From: BPJU01 sp964425225
GTDB taxonomy: Bacteria; Planctomycetota; Planctomycetia; Pirellulales; Pirellulaceae
Assembly: GCA_964425225.1 (NCBI GenBank)
Contig: CAYRMD010000002.1
Span: 1-64,000 of the forward strand
Length of the DNA stretch: 64,000 nt
Direction: 5' to 3'
The notes beneath the pieces are model-generated. The model was not told the origin of the DNA. It did not search any database and saw nothing but the letters and a program-made list of their open reading frames with translations. How positions within the stretch are numbered: position 1 is the stretch's first letter; each line of letters opens with the position of its first letter. A program made the position numbers and the translations under genes. Positions 54,976 to 63,793 of this stretch are shown here, in pieces.

Positions 54976-56274
54976 GTGGAAGCCCCGGTTTACGATTTGG
55001 ACGTATTGGCGATTCGCCAGGATTTTCCGATTCTCGACCAGCGTGTGCATGGTCGCAAGACATTAGTCTACCTGGATAATGCGGCCTCCTCTCAACGGCC
55101 TCGCCAGGTCTGGAAAGCCATCGAACAGCTCTATGAACGGCACTATGCCAATGTGCATCGCGGCATCCATTGGTTGAGCGAGCAGTGTACCGAGCTTTAC
55201 GAGACGGCTCGCGAAGCTGTACGCCAGTTTCTCAACGCGCCGTCGAGCGACGAAATTATTTTTACGTCCGGTACCACGGCCGCCATCAATTTAGTCGCCC
55301 GTAGTTGGTGTGAAGCTTTTTTAAAGCCTGGCGATGAGATCCTGTTAACGGTAATGGAACACCATTCGAACATCGTCCCCTGGCAACAGGCGGCCCTGCG
55401 CCATCAGGCCGTTGTCAAGTTTTTGCCCATCGACGACCATGGTTTGTTGGATCGATCGCAATGGGATCATTACTTCAATGGCCGGACGCGACTCGTAAGT
55501 GTCACAGCCGTTTCCAACGTGCTTGGCACACGCAATCCCATCGAGGAAATCGTGCGGCAGGCCCGGCGTGTCGGAGCCGTTGTGCTGGTGGACGCTGCTC
55601 AGATGGCACCTCATGAACCGATCGATGTACAAGCCTGGAATGTCGATTTCGTGGCAGTAAGCGGCCATAAGATGCTCGGTCCCACCGGCGTGGGCATTCT
55701 CTGGGGATGCCGTGAATGGTTGGAAAAAATGCCCCCGTTCCTTGGCGGTGGTAGCATGATCCGTAAAGTGACGCTCCAGGGCTTCGAACCTGCCTCTCTG
55801 CCCTACAAATTCGAGGCTGGCACGCCACCTATCGGCGAAGTCGTCGGATTAAAAGCTGCAATTGAATACCTTTGGAACGTGGGGTTGACTCGGATTGGAC
55901 AACACGAACACCGGCTCACGGAACTTGCGCACCAGGTACTGGCCGACGTCGGCGACGTGATTATCTATGGCCCCGCACCCGAATACAAAGGGGGAATCGT
56001 GAGTTTTAATCTTGACGGCGTTCACGCTCAGGATGTCTCAGAAGTACTTGATCAAGAAGGGGTTGCCATTCGCGCGGGTCACCATTGTGCCATGCCCTTG
56101 CACGAGCGTCTGGGAGTGTCGGCGACAGCCCGCGCAAGCTTTTATCTGTATAACACGGAAGACGACGTCTACCGTTTAGCCGAAGCGCTTCGTACTGCCA
56201 AGAAGCTTTTGCGGCCTCAACGATCCGCAGTTAAAACCGCTTCGCCGGACACGCTTCGGGGCAGTGGTGATTAG
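54976..56274 (+). CDS. sufS: SufS-type cysteine desulfurase
   Basis: A 432-residue PLP enzyme that takes sulfur from cysteine for iron-sulfur cluster assembly. IRQDFPILDQ and YLDNAASSQRP open the domain; MEHHSNIVPWQ, VDAAQMAPHEPIDVQ, the Schiff-base lysine in SGHKMLGPTGVG and the active cysteine in RAGHHCAMPLHERLG identify the SufS (group II) class. The open frame begins inside aspS; the GTG at 54976 has GGGAG eight bases upstream and gives a normal length, so it is chosen. No other suf genes adjoin, so sulfur delivery partners lie elsewhere. Confidence 0.93.
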   Translation: MEAPVYDLDVLAIRQDFPILDQRVHGRKTLVYLDNAASSQRPRQVWKAIEQLYERHYANVHRGIHWLSEQCTELYETAREAVRQFLNAPSSDEIIFTSGTTAAINLVARSWCEAFLKPGDEILLTVMEHHSNIVPWQQAALRHQAVVKFLPIDDHGLLDRSQWDHYFNGRTRLVSVTAVSNVLGTRNPIEEIVRQARRVGAVVLVDAAQMAPHEPIDVQAWNVDFVAVSGHKMLGPTGVGILWGCREWLEKMPPFLGGGSMIRKVTLQGFEPASLPYKFEAGTPPIGEVVGLKAAIEYLWNVGLTRIGQHEHRLTELAHQVLADVGDVIIYGPAPEYKGGIVSFNLDGVHAQDVSEVLDQEGVAIRAGHHCAMPLHERLGVSATARASFYLYNTEDDVYRLAEALRTAKKLLRPQRSAVKTASPDTLRGSGD

Positions 56275-57399
56275 GTGTATCGTCTTTTCGAGGCCGATAA
56301 ACAACATTTCCCGTTCCCAGCGATATCGCAGGTGCTGTACAAGATCGCAGACGCCTCTCCATAAGCAACGCTTCTAACCGCCCCCACGAAACGTCGAGTC
56401 GCCGTGGTGAATCGTTGAGTCCACCCGCTTGGAACAGCTAGTTTTCATGTCGGCAAACCGATGCTTAGAGCGGCCCGCTAGTGAGCATGCTAGACCCGCA
56501 CGCCCCACCCACGAATCTTAACGACTAATTCAAGTTGGGACGCTTTTTCGACAAGCATCGGGTGTATTTGGGGCCGAACTGTAGGTAAGTCTTTCCCACC
56601 CTGCGCTAGGTTCGAACCCAGGTTTAGCTGCTTTCCATCCCAAGGGTCGTCACGGCGGACCGAGTGGGTGGCGACGCACCGCGTCGCGGACGCATCCACC
56701 CGCTTTCATTATCACCGGCAGGATTTTTCCGAGTCAGTTGCTTTTGGGTAGGGGCACGTAGCAACGTGCTCCTACAGTTTGTGTCCACTGCTTTGCTGCG
56801 CCGCTACCCTTGCCTCGTTGTGGGAATCGGCACGTGGATCACGTACCATCGCCTTTATCGGCATGGAGAACAGGCAACCTTGGGCGACTACCTGCTGCGC
56901 TATGGAGACTCCCCACCTACAGTTAAGACGCAGACACCTTCGCCGTGCTCACCGCGGGCAGCATTTCCGATTCCAGCTCTCATCTTTTCTTACCGAGCTT
57001 ACTTTTGTAACCCATCCCTGAAAGCCTCGCGGGGGTTAAAGCTTACGGTTTGGCATCCAATAATATCGATTCGATGCGTAAATGGGCGCGGCCGGCCTAA
57101 AATGGCCGATCTCCCGATTCAACTCGGTCAAAAGCGTCTGGTAAACGAACGGAGTAACCGAAATCCACCAAACAGGATTTATCGGTTATCGCGGCTTTTC
57201 TAGCATAGAGACCCCAGTAGGGTGATTCCAAGAACTAAGAGCATCAAGATTCACTCGTTGCAGGGGCGATGACGAACACGATGGAGCGTGTTGCTCTTTA
57301 CCCGACGATGCACGGGAACGGTTTTCGATATTCGCGCCGTTCGAATCAACCACCGGACGGCCATTGGTGTGAATCCCACGTTACGCCTGCGGAACATGG
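56275..57399. other. long gene-free stretch with REP-like hairpin
   Basis: About 1.1 kb with no credible gene; the short open frames have no domain. It contains one REP-like palindrome (56748-56775). A T-loop-like GGTTCGAACCC near 56610 was checked as a tRNA and does not fold as one. Confidence 0.45.
56748..56775. repeat. REP-like palindrome
   Basis: A 12-base stem (GTAGGGGCACGT against ACGTGCTCCTAC, with one G-T-type mismatch) closes the four-base loop AGCA. The same core GGGCACRTAGCAACGTGC recurs at 61606 and, with changes, near 61530, so this is a repeat family and not only a local terminator. Confidence 0.65.
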
Positions 57400-59115
57400 A
57401 TGATTCCCATGCAGCCCAAATTTGGTCTTATCGTTGTGTTTTTTTGCGGGGCATCGCTATTCAACATGTTGTTTGTAAGCTCGAAGAGCCAGGCCCAAGA
57501 GGCTCAAGCGGCTGACGAGTCGCTGGATTTCAGTTACTTTGAAACTCAAGAAGCTGCGCAAGGTATACGACCAACGAATCAGATCAGTTCCGGGCACTGC
57601 ACGGCTTGCTTTGCAGCGACCGTGTGCTGTGGGGGGCACTTGGTTGATTGGCAAGAGGTGCCGCGGAACCTCTATCCGGCTCAGCGGCCCGGAGATTTTG
57701 CCCTTCCGCCGCGCGGGCCAGGTTTCTATTCGTTTCAGGACTGGTGGCGTGGAATCGAGCGCGCTCAAGCGCCGCGCTCACCCTATCCGCCCTTTGCGCT
57801 GATGCCGCCGTCGTTTTTTGACGCCGATTTCCGATACGTGGAATCCCTTAGCCCGGATGAGCGAACTTGGGTCGAGGCTCTGAAACGAATCCCGCTAAGT
57901 GATTGTTGGACTTTTAGCACCGGCGGTAACTCGTGGCTCCGGTTTATGAACGAACACAACAGCCGCCTCACTGAAAGCGACAACCATTACCTCTTGGCTC
58001 GAGTTCGGTTATTCGGAGATCTTATGTACGGTGATTTGGTACGTCTGTACGGAGAGTACTTGTGGGCAGATAGTTTGTCTGAGGAGCTCGCTCCGCTAGC
58101 GATTGATGTGAATCGCGGTGATGCTTTGAATCTCTTCATGGACGTGAAACTTGGGCGGACCGATGATGCCTCGCTTTATGCACGTATTGGCCGACAAGAA
58201 CTGTTATTCGGCTCCCAACGCCTGGTTTCGACTCTTGATTGGGCCAACACACGGCGGACTTTCGATGGGGTACGTCTGATGCGCAAAGGTCAGACGTGGG
58301 ATTTGGATCTTTTTTACGCCGCCTTTGTGCCACCCAATCCCACGGGGCTGGACCAAGCGGACGATCGCCAAGAATTCGGAGGCGCGTGGTTCACATACCG
58401 CCCCAGTCCGGGTCGGGCCGTGGACCTTTACTATCTCTATTGGGACGACACGCGCCTACTCGCTCCGTCACTCGGAATTGCGCGTGGCGATGCTGAGCTG
58501 CACACCTGGGGAGTTCGATACAGCGGCAATCGTCAGCAATGGTTGTGGGATGTGGAGGCAGCGATTCAAGCCGGCCAGCAAGGCGGCAATGAAGCAGTCT
58601 CGGGAATGGCAACCGTCGGCGGGGGCTACCATTGGGAGGATTTCGCTTGGAACCCGACGTCTTGGATTTATTACGACTACGCCAGCGGTGACCCAAGGCC
58701 AGAAAGTGGCCAATCACACACGTTCAATCAGCTCTTTCCCTTTGGTCACTATTATTTAGGTTGGATCGATCTAGTAGGTCGGCAGAATATACACGACGTC
58801 AACGCACACCTCTGGCTTTACCCGCAGCCGTGGTTGACGATTCGGTTACAGTATCATCACTTCTGGCTAGACCGCGCGGGCGATGCCCTCTATAACGCTG
58901 CCGGTGTACCCATTCGCCGCGACCCGACCGGAACAGCGGGTACCGATGTTGGCGATGAGATCGATCTGGTGACGAACTATCACCTTACCCGCTACAGTGA
59001 TATTTTGGTAGGTTACAGCCGCTTATTCGGAGGCCGTTTTCTCGAAGCCACAGCAGGGCCCAATTCCGCTGCCGATGCTGAACTCTTTTATCTCATGTGG
59101 CAACGTCGCTGGTAG
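57400..59115 (+). CDS. outer-membrane barrel of the alginate-export family
   Basis: A 571-residue exported protein. Its signal peptide is FGLIVVFFCGASLFNMLFVSS. A segment of about 60 residues follows with a cysteine cluster (GHCTACFAATVCCGGH). From residue 165 on the protein is a beta-barrel with alternating strands: ARIGRQELLFGSQRLVST and WANTRRTFDGVRLM are the hallmarks of the alginate-export (AlgE-like) family, and the C-terminus ends in an aromatic residue (LMWQRRW) as outer-membrane barrels do. In planctomycetes these are probably porins or polysaccharide-export pores; the substrate is unknown. Another ATG three codons later is possible. The gene has no close operon partner. Confidence 0.83.
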   Translation: MIPMQPKFGLIVVFFCGASLFNMLFVSSKSQAQEAQAADESLDFSYFETQEAAQGIRPTNQISSGHCTACFAATVCCGGHLVDWQEVPRNLYPAQRPGDFALPPRGPGFYSFQDWWRGIERAQAPRSPYPPFALMPPSFFDADFRYVESLSPDERTWVEALKRIPLSDCWTFSTGGNSWLRFMNEHNSRLTESDNHYLLARVRLFGDLMYGDLVRLYGEYLWADSLSEELAPLAIDVNRGDALNLFMDVKLGRTDDASLYARIGRQELLFGSQRLVSTLDWANTRRTFDGVRLMRKGQTWDLDLFYAAFVPPNPTGLDQADDRQEFGGAWFTYRPSPGRAVDLYYLYWDDTRLLAPSLGIARGDAELHTWGVRYSGNRQQWLWDVEAAIQAGQQGGNEAVSGMATVGGGYHWEDFAWNPTSWIYYDYASGDPRPESGQSHTFNQLFPFGHYYLGWIDLVGRQNIHDVNAHLWLYPQPWLTIRLQYHHFWLDRAGDALYNAAGVPIRRDPTGTAGTDVGDEIDLVTNYHLTRYSDILVGYSRLFGGRFLEATAGPNSAADAELFYLMWQRRW

Positions 59116-59382
59116 TTGCCGAAGGGCAAGCTTGGGCGAACCGGCGCGCCGGCCAAAGCATTCGAGCAACGTGACCACCGAGCCGAACACAAATCGAATA
59201 TAACATCGCGATAAGCACAGACCTACAAATTTCCACGAAGAGCACATCCTGTTGCCGCGATGGTGGTTTGCTCATTTAGCGTTATCGGGATTACGATTCC
59301 GAAAAATTCCAGAGAAATCTTGGTAGACGATATAAACCGAACAGATATTGTGTCTGGAGGAGTCTAACCATTTTCCTCAAAA

Positions 59383-61305
59383 CTACCAATCCATTTTTTC
59401 TAGGTAAGTATAGCCGTTGAGAGCGTCCTCATAGAATTTTACAAATCGTCCCGCCTCTTCGTGCGACAGCCGATTTGCCCTTACTGCTTTTTCCACAGCC
59501 GTCTGGAGGCGACTAACTAAATCATCTCGGTTATATTGTACGTAATCTAACACTTCACTTACCGTTTCACCTTTGACAACCGTTTCTAACACAGCTTCAC
59601 CGTCGGGCTGCAATTCAACATGAACTGCGTTCGTATCACCAAACAGGTTATGTAAGTCTCCCAGGATTTCCTGATAGGCTCCCACCAAGAAGGCGCCCAA
59701 GTAATAGGGTTCTCCGTTGACCGCGTGGAGAGGCAGAGTACGCCGCACGTCGCGCCGGTCGATAAACTGGTCAATTTTTCCGTCCGAATCGCAGGTGATG
59801 TCTCCCAATACGGCGAAACGCGTCGGACGTTCCTGCAGACTGTGGATGGGCATGATGGGGAAAAGTTGTTTGATTGCCCAACTATCGGGGATCGATTGGA
59901 AAAGAGAAAAATTGCAGAAGTAGGTATCCGCCAGGAGGCGGTCGAGATTTTCGAGCTCTTCCGGCGTATAATCCAACTGATCCAATAGTTTACGAATCCG
60001 ATGGCATATCGCCCAGAAAAGTCGCTCGGCCATCGCTCGCTCGTCCATGGACATATGGCCCAATGCAAAGAGCTGGATGCACGTATCCAAACTTTGTTGA
60101 GCTCCATGATAGCTTTCCAAGAGGTTGCGCACGGACAACCCTTGATAGAGGTCATATAACTCGGCGACCGGCTGCTGCACTTCCTCGAGGTTTACTTGAA
60201 TTGTATTATTCTCCGAGCAGCCCAACTCCGTGACCCCCAGTACGCCAAAGATCAGCACACTGTGGTATGCTGCTACCGCTCGACCCGACTCAGATATGAT
60301 ATTTGGGTGCGGGATTCCCTCGTCATCGCAGGCAGACATAATGCTGTTGACGACGGCATTGGCATATTCACGCAGCGTATAGTTTACACTCGATTCGAAG
60401 TTAGTCTGCGAACCGTCGTAATCCACCCCTAAACCGCCCCCGACGTTCAGGTACTCCAAACCGGCTCCTCGCTTATAGAGCTCTACATAGATGCGTGAAG
60501 CTTCGGTCACCGCAGCGCGAATTTGGCGGATATCGGTAATCTGACTTCCCAAGTGAAAATGCAGCATCTTGAAGCAATCGGTCATCCCGCGCCGCTGGAG
60601 CTCTTCAAAAACCGCTAGCGTTTCCGCTATGGTCAATCCAAATTTCGAGCGGTAGCCGCCCGACGACTGCCAGCGACCGGATCCGCGTGTGGCAAGCTTG
60701 ACGCGCACGCCGATCTGGGGACGTACTCCGACGCGTTCCGCTTGGTGGAGGATGACGCCTAGTTCAGAAAACTTTTCAACTACGGGCATGACACGCCGGC
60801 CAATTTTGTGGGCGAGCATCGCCATTTCGATAAACTCGGCGTCCTTAAAGCCGTTGCAGACAATGGGCATGTCCTCGTAACTCATGGCTACTACGGCCAA
60901 CAGTTCGGGTTTGCTTCCGGCCTCCAAACCAAATCCGAACTGTTTCCCATAATCGACAATTTGTTCGACCACCTGCCGCTGTTGATTAACCTTAATAGGA
61001 TAGACGCACGTGTAGTGCCCTTTGTATTCGTTTTCCCGGAATACTTCCTCGAACGTGTTATTAATTTCACGCAGACGGTCCTGAAGGATCCCGTTGAAAC
61101 GAATGAGCACGGGCAATTCCAGACCCCGAAGCTGGAGCCGATCGACGAGTTCTTTCAAGTCGATGGCACGCGATGGATCTCGGTGAGGGTGTACCAAAAC
61201 GTGCCCCTTCGAGCTGATAGAAAAATAGCCTTTGCTCCAACGGGCAATTTCGTACAATTGGGCTGCATCGGCCACCGTCCACGTATCCAGCGCCGTCTTG
61301 AGCAT
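59383..61305 (-). CDS. speA: biosynthetic arginine decarboxylase
   Basis: A 640-residue PLP enzyme (fold III, alanine-racemase-like barrel) converting arginine to agmatine, the first step of one route to putrescine and spermidine. YEIARWSKGYFSISSKGHVLVHP and LPVLIRFNGIL are characteristic of SpeA. The PLP lysine lies in YPIKVNQQ, FGFGLEAGSKPEL follows, and LHFHLGSQITDI and GGGLGVDYDGS form the cofactor phosphate region. The length is close to Escherichia coli SpeA. The gene is alone, flanked by spacers; no agmatinase or agmatine deiminase gene is in the window. It draws on the arginine made by the arg cluster at 24-27 kb. Confidence 0.96.
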   Translation of the reverse strand: MLKTALDTWTVADAAQLYEIARWSKGYFSISSKGHVLVHPHRDPSRAIDLKELVDRLQLRGLELPVLIRFNGILQDRLREINNTFEEVFRENEYKGHYTCVYPIKVNQQRQVVEQIVDYGKQFGFGLEAGSKPELLAVVAMSYEDMPIVCNGFKDAEFIEMAMLAHKIGRRVMPVVEKFSELGVILHQAERVGVRPQIGVRVKLATRGSGRWQSSGGYRSKFGLTIAETLAVFEELQRRGMTDCFKMLHFHLGSQITDIRQIRAAVTEASRIYVELYKRGAGLEYLNVGGGLGVDYDGSQTNFESSVNYTLREYANAVVNSIMSACDDEGIPHPNIISESGRAVAAYHSVLIFGVLGVTELGCSENNTIQVNLEEVQQPVAELYDLYQGLSVRNLLESYHGAQQSLDTCIQLFALGHMSMDERAMAERLFWAICHRIRKLLDQLDYTPEELENLDRLLADTYFCNFSLFQSIPDSWAIKQLFPIMPIHSLQERPTRFAVLGDITCDSDGKIDQFIDRRDVRRTLPLHAVNGEPYYLGAFLVGAYQEILGDLHNLFGDTNAVHVELQPDGEAVLETVVKGETVSEVLDYVQYNRDDLVSRLQTAVEKAVRANRLSHEEAGRFVKFYEDALNGYTYLEKMDW

Positions 61306-61520
61306 TGCACCTGTCCCCGCTTTAAGAAACCTCGTCCCAAAGGTCCCCTATTATCTTGAAAACTAACTATTCAACGTGCCGGAAAAGTCACCACTACGCT
61401 CCTGCTCACGTTCTTCCGCCGAATAGCTCGATTACTCCCCCCACCTAACGCAACTACTCTTCGCCCTTGCAAAAAAATTATATTCGGTGCATTGAATCGC
61501 GCTTGAACCGCTGCGTCAAG

Positions 61521-61672
61521 TCCCCGCAAGGGCACGTGGCAACGTACCTTTGCGGTTATTGCATCCCGGAGGCGGTTATCGATCGACGGTATCCTGTTCC
61601 CGCAGGGGCACATAGCAACGTGCCCGTGTGATTATTGCATCCGGGAATTGGTTGCTGGTCGACGGTATATTG
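61521..61672. repeat. 76-base tandem duplication containing REP-like palindromes
   Basis: Two diverged copies, 61521-61596 and 61597-61672. Both run from CCCGCARGGGCACR through ATTGCATCC and on to TCGACGGTAT. Each carries the GGGCAC...AACGTGC/AC palindrome also seen at 56748. The copies differ by many substitutions, so the duplication is old. Confidence 0.7.
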
Positions 61673-61882
61673 CCCCACTTCCTTGCGTGCATCCGAATGT
61701 TGATATGTACATAACCACAAAAGAATCCTCCCGAGGGTGGAGAATTGGGTTGGATTTCGAATGGGAGCAAGTATCAGTCAATAGTGAGCAGCGATACGGA
61801 TAAAGTGGCGCGACGTCCTTGCGCCTCATCGGCGAATGACACGCCTTCTTTTCGCGAGCTGAAGACAATAGTATGCTCGACG

Positions 61883-61903
61883 GTGGTGGGCTTGACCCAC
61901 CAC
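61883..61903. repeat. GTGGTGGG hairpin
   Basis: A perfect 8-base stem GTGGTGGG / CCCACCAC around the loop CTTGA. The GGTGGGCTTGACCCACC form resembles, from memory, short dispersed palindromes in planctomycete genomes. It is found once in this window. Confidence 0.5.
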
Positions 61904-62152
61904 GCACACGTGGAAGTTAAGTTGACGGTGCTTGGCCCAGCGTTTATCCGGCGGCAATACATCGTTTGCAGGTGCACCGTGGCAGTCGGACGCACCATGG
62001 GACCGCCGACTCGATTCACCCCAAGCGCGGGGCTACAATTGCAATGCTGTTTTTTTCGTAGCATTGTGGCTGTTCTCTTTCAGGAAAGGTAATAGGTGGG
62101 CAGTGTCATGCGGACGAGCCACTTCTGACGCGCAATCTCTACGCGATGCACT

Positions 62153-63073
62153 ATGTCAATCGTCACGGGTTTTTCCTGGAACAGCTTGTGGGAGTATTCT
62201 GAAGCGGCAAGCGTTTGGTATACGGCTATGACGCGATGGCTCGGCAAACGCTGGCCGGCGATTCCTGAGCACCATCCGATCTGGTTAGTGGCGGACCGCT
62301 TGGTGGAAGCAATTCAAGCAGAAGGGTGCGATCGCTTTGCGGCTTGGGCAGAGCGTGTAGCACACGCGGTGGACGATCGTGCGGTTATTAGCTTCCAGTG
62401 CCCGAGACCCATCCCACCTCGCGATACCGGGGAAAGCGCAAATACTTGGATACCACTATGGGAAGCGTTTGTTCGAGCGCATCGCCAGCTTCTAGCAGGC
62501 GGAGCCTCGGAACTACAACTGCGATCCAAGCCATTGCGTGAATTGTTCGAAGCCAGGGCCAATGGCTTCTGGCGGCAACTTACCGGACAGTTGAGTCTAC
62601 CGCCAAACCCTCCCCAATGGAAAGTGCTGTGGACGTACCCGGTGTGCGGCGGCTATGGGTTGGCACTCATCGAGCAGTCATGCATCGTGATGGAAGCCAT
62701 TCTTGTCAATCCGCAGCCAGAGCTTCCCGAGACGGTTCGTCTAGCATGGCTCCTTGCCCATGAGCTTCTCGATCGGGCAGTACCGCGTTCCGTAGAACGA
62801 ACCCCGGCGCTTCAGTGGGCGATGCGTTTGGCATTGATCGAACCGGTGCTAGAGGCGGCTCGCTATGTCGAATGGGTGTCAGAACACGATCCGCCATTGC
62901 CTTCGGTAATAAACTGGTGGATGGATACTTCGCTGCCTAGCGTGCTGTACGAAAAGCTACAAGCGTGGTGGGAGAAAGCCAAATGCCATGGACAATTTGT
63001 CGAGTTATTACCCGAGTTGGAAACCGAGCTTGGACAAAGCTACGATAAGAAAAATGGCCCAGTAGCATTGTAA
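62153..63073 (+). CDS. protein of unknown function
   Basis: A protein of up to 306 residues that I do not recognise. It is soluble and mostly helical, rich in Trp and Leu (WLGKRWPAIPEHHPIWLVADRLVEAI, TVRLAWLLAHELLDRAVP, ALIEPVLEAARYVEWV). No signal peptide or membrane helix is evident and there are no metal-binding motifs, apart from a HELLDRA segment that lacks the full zinc-peptidase HExxH. The N-terminal 25 residues look unconserved; the ATG at 62228 (MTRWLGKRWP) may be the true start, and neither has a good ribosome site. A zinc-ribbon/TerB-like gene follows in the same direction 64 bases later, so the two could be linked. Confidence 0.65.
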   Translation: MSIVTGFSWNSLWEYSEAASVWYTAMTRWLGKRWPAIPEHHPIWLVADRLVEAIQAEGCDRFAAWAERVAHAVDDRAVISFQCPRPIPPRDTGESANTWIPLWEAFVRAHRQLLAGGASELQLRSKPLRELFEARANGFWRQLTGQLSLPPNPPQWKVLWTYPVCGGYGLALIEQSCIVMEAILVNPQPELPETVRLAWLLAHELLDRAVPRSVERTPALQWAMRLALIEPVLEAARYVEWVSEHDPPLPSVINWWMDTSLPSVLYEKLQAWWEKAKCHGQFVELLPELETELGQSYDKKNGPVAL

Positions 63074-63137
63074 GTCATCGCGACCTCGCGGCACGGAATG
63101 AGTGCTAGTCGCTTTTTCTTAAGTAAGGGAATTCCTC

Positions 63138-63758
63138 GTGCTGATTATTGGGGAGATAGACCTAACCTTCACTTCGGGAACCGGCACGTTTTTCTGTCCT
63201 CGGTGCCGTTCCCAACGGGCGTACTCTCAAAAGAAATTCCGCCGGTTTCTTACGCTGTACTTCATCCCTTTGATCCCGCTTCATGTCGTGCGGGAACAGA
63301 TCGTCTGCCAAGTATGTCGTGGCAAGTATCCCTTAGAGGCATCAACTCTTACCGAGGAAATGTATCGGGAGATCCAGCGCCGTGAGTTTGCGGAGGATGT
63401 ACGGCATGTGATGGTCTTGACGATGTTGGCTGACGATCGTGTTTCGCCCCAAGAGCTGGACGTGGTGCGGAGTATCTATCGGCAGTTAGCCGGACGGGAT
63501 TTATCAGACGCGGAGTTGCAACTGGAAATCGACATGGGGCGCACGACGCGCGTCAGCGCCGCGACCTACGCACGCACCGTGGCACATCGCCGAACTGCCG
63601 AAGAACGAGAATGGATGGTACGCGCAGCTTTTCTCGTAGCCTCGGCCGAAGGGGAACTTTCTGCGGAACGACTTGTTCAACTGAAACTCTTGCCAATAGC
63701 TCTTCAGATCTCGGAAGAGCGCTTTCGTCAGATTATCGAAGAAGCTTCTCAGAGCTAA
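63138..63758 (+). CDS. zinc-ribbon protein with TerB-like domain
   Basis: A 206-residue protein. The N-terminal third is a zinc ribbon with CPRC (about 20-23) and CQVC (about 57-60) separated by a hydrophobic FRRFLTLYFIPLIPLHVV stretch, as in small zinc-ribbon proteins that sit close to membranes. From residue 75 a helical TerB-like (tellurite-resistance/co-chaperone) domain follows: VMVLTMLADDRVSPQELDVVRSIYRQL and a second EFhand-like helix pair, VASAEGELSAERLVQLKLL. TerB-type proteins bind metal ions and membrane partners, but no ter genes are nearby, so the function is unknown. The start is a GTG with AAGGGA seven bases before it. Confidence 0.8.
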   Translation: MLIIGEIDLTFTSGTGTFFCPRCRSQRAYSQKKFRRFLTLYFIPLIPLHVVREQIVCQVCRGKYPLEASTLTEEMYREIQRREFAEDVRHVMVLTMLADDRVSPQELDVVRSIYRQLAGRDLSDAELQLEIDMGRTTRVSAATYARTVAHRRTAEEREWMVRAAFLVASAEGELSAERLVQLKLLPIALQISEERFRQIIEEASQS

Positions 63759-63793
63759 CAGGCAACAATTGCTGATGCTGTGTCACTGGGACA

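Larger units (their letters stand above)
61306..62152. other. repeat-rich gene-free stretch
   Basis: About 850 bases with no credible gene. It contains a 76-base tandem duplication carrying the REP-like palindrome and, further on, a GTGGTGGG hairpin. The promoters for speA and perhaps for the gene at 62153 should lie here. Confidence 0.5.

Noticed and set aside
56606..56625. tRNA T-loop-like GGTTCGAACCC
   Set aside because: No matching T-stem, acceptor stem or anticodon arm can be drawn around it.
59141..59152. CCGGCGCGCCGG palindrome after the barrel gene
   Set aside because: Short, self-complementary without a loop, no T-run; not convincing as a terminator.
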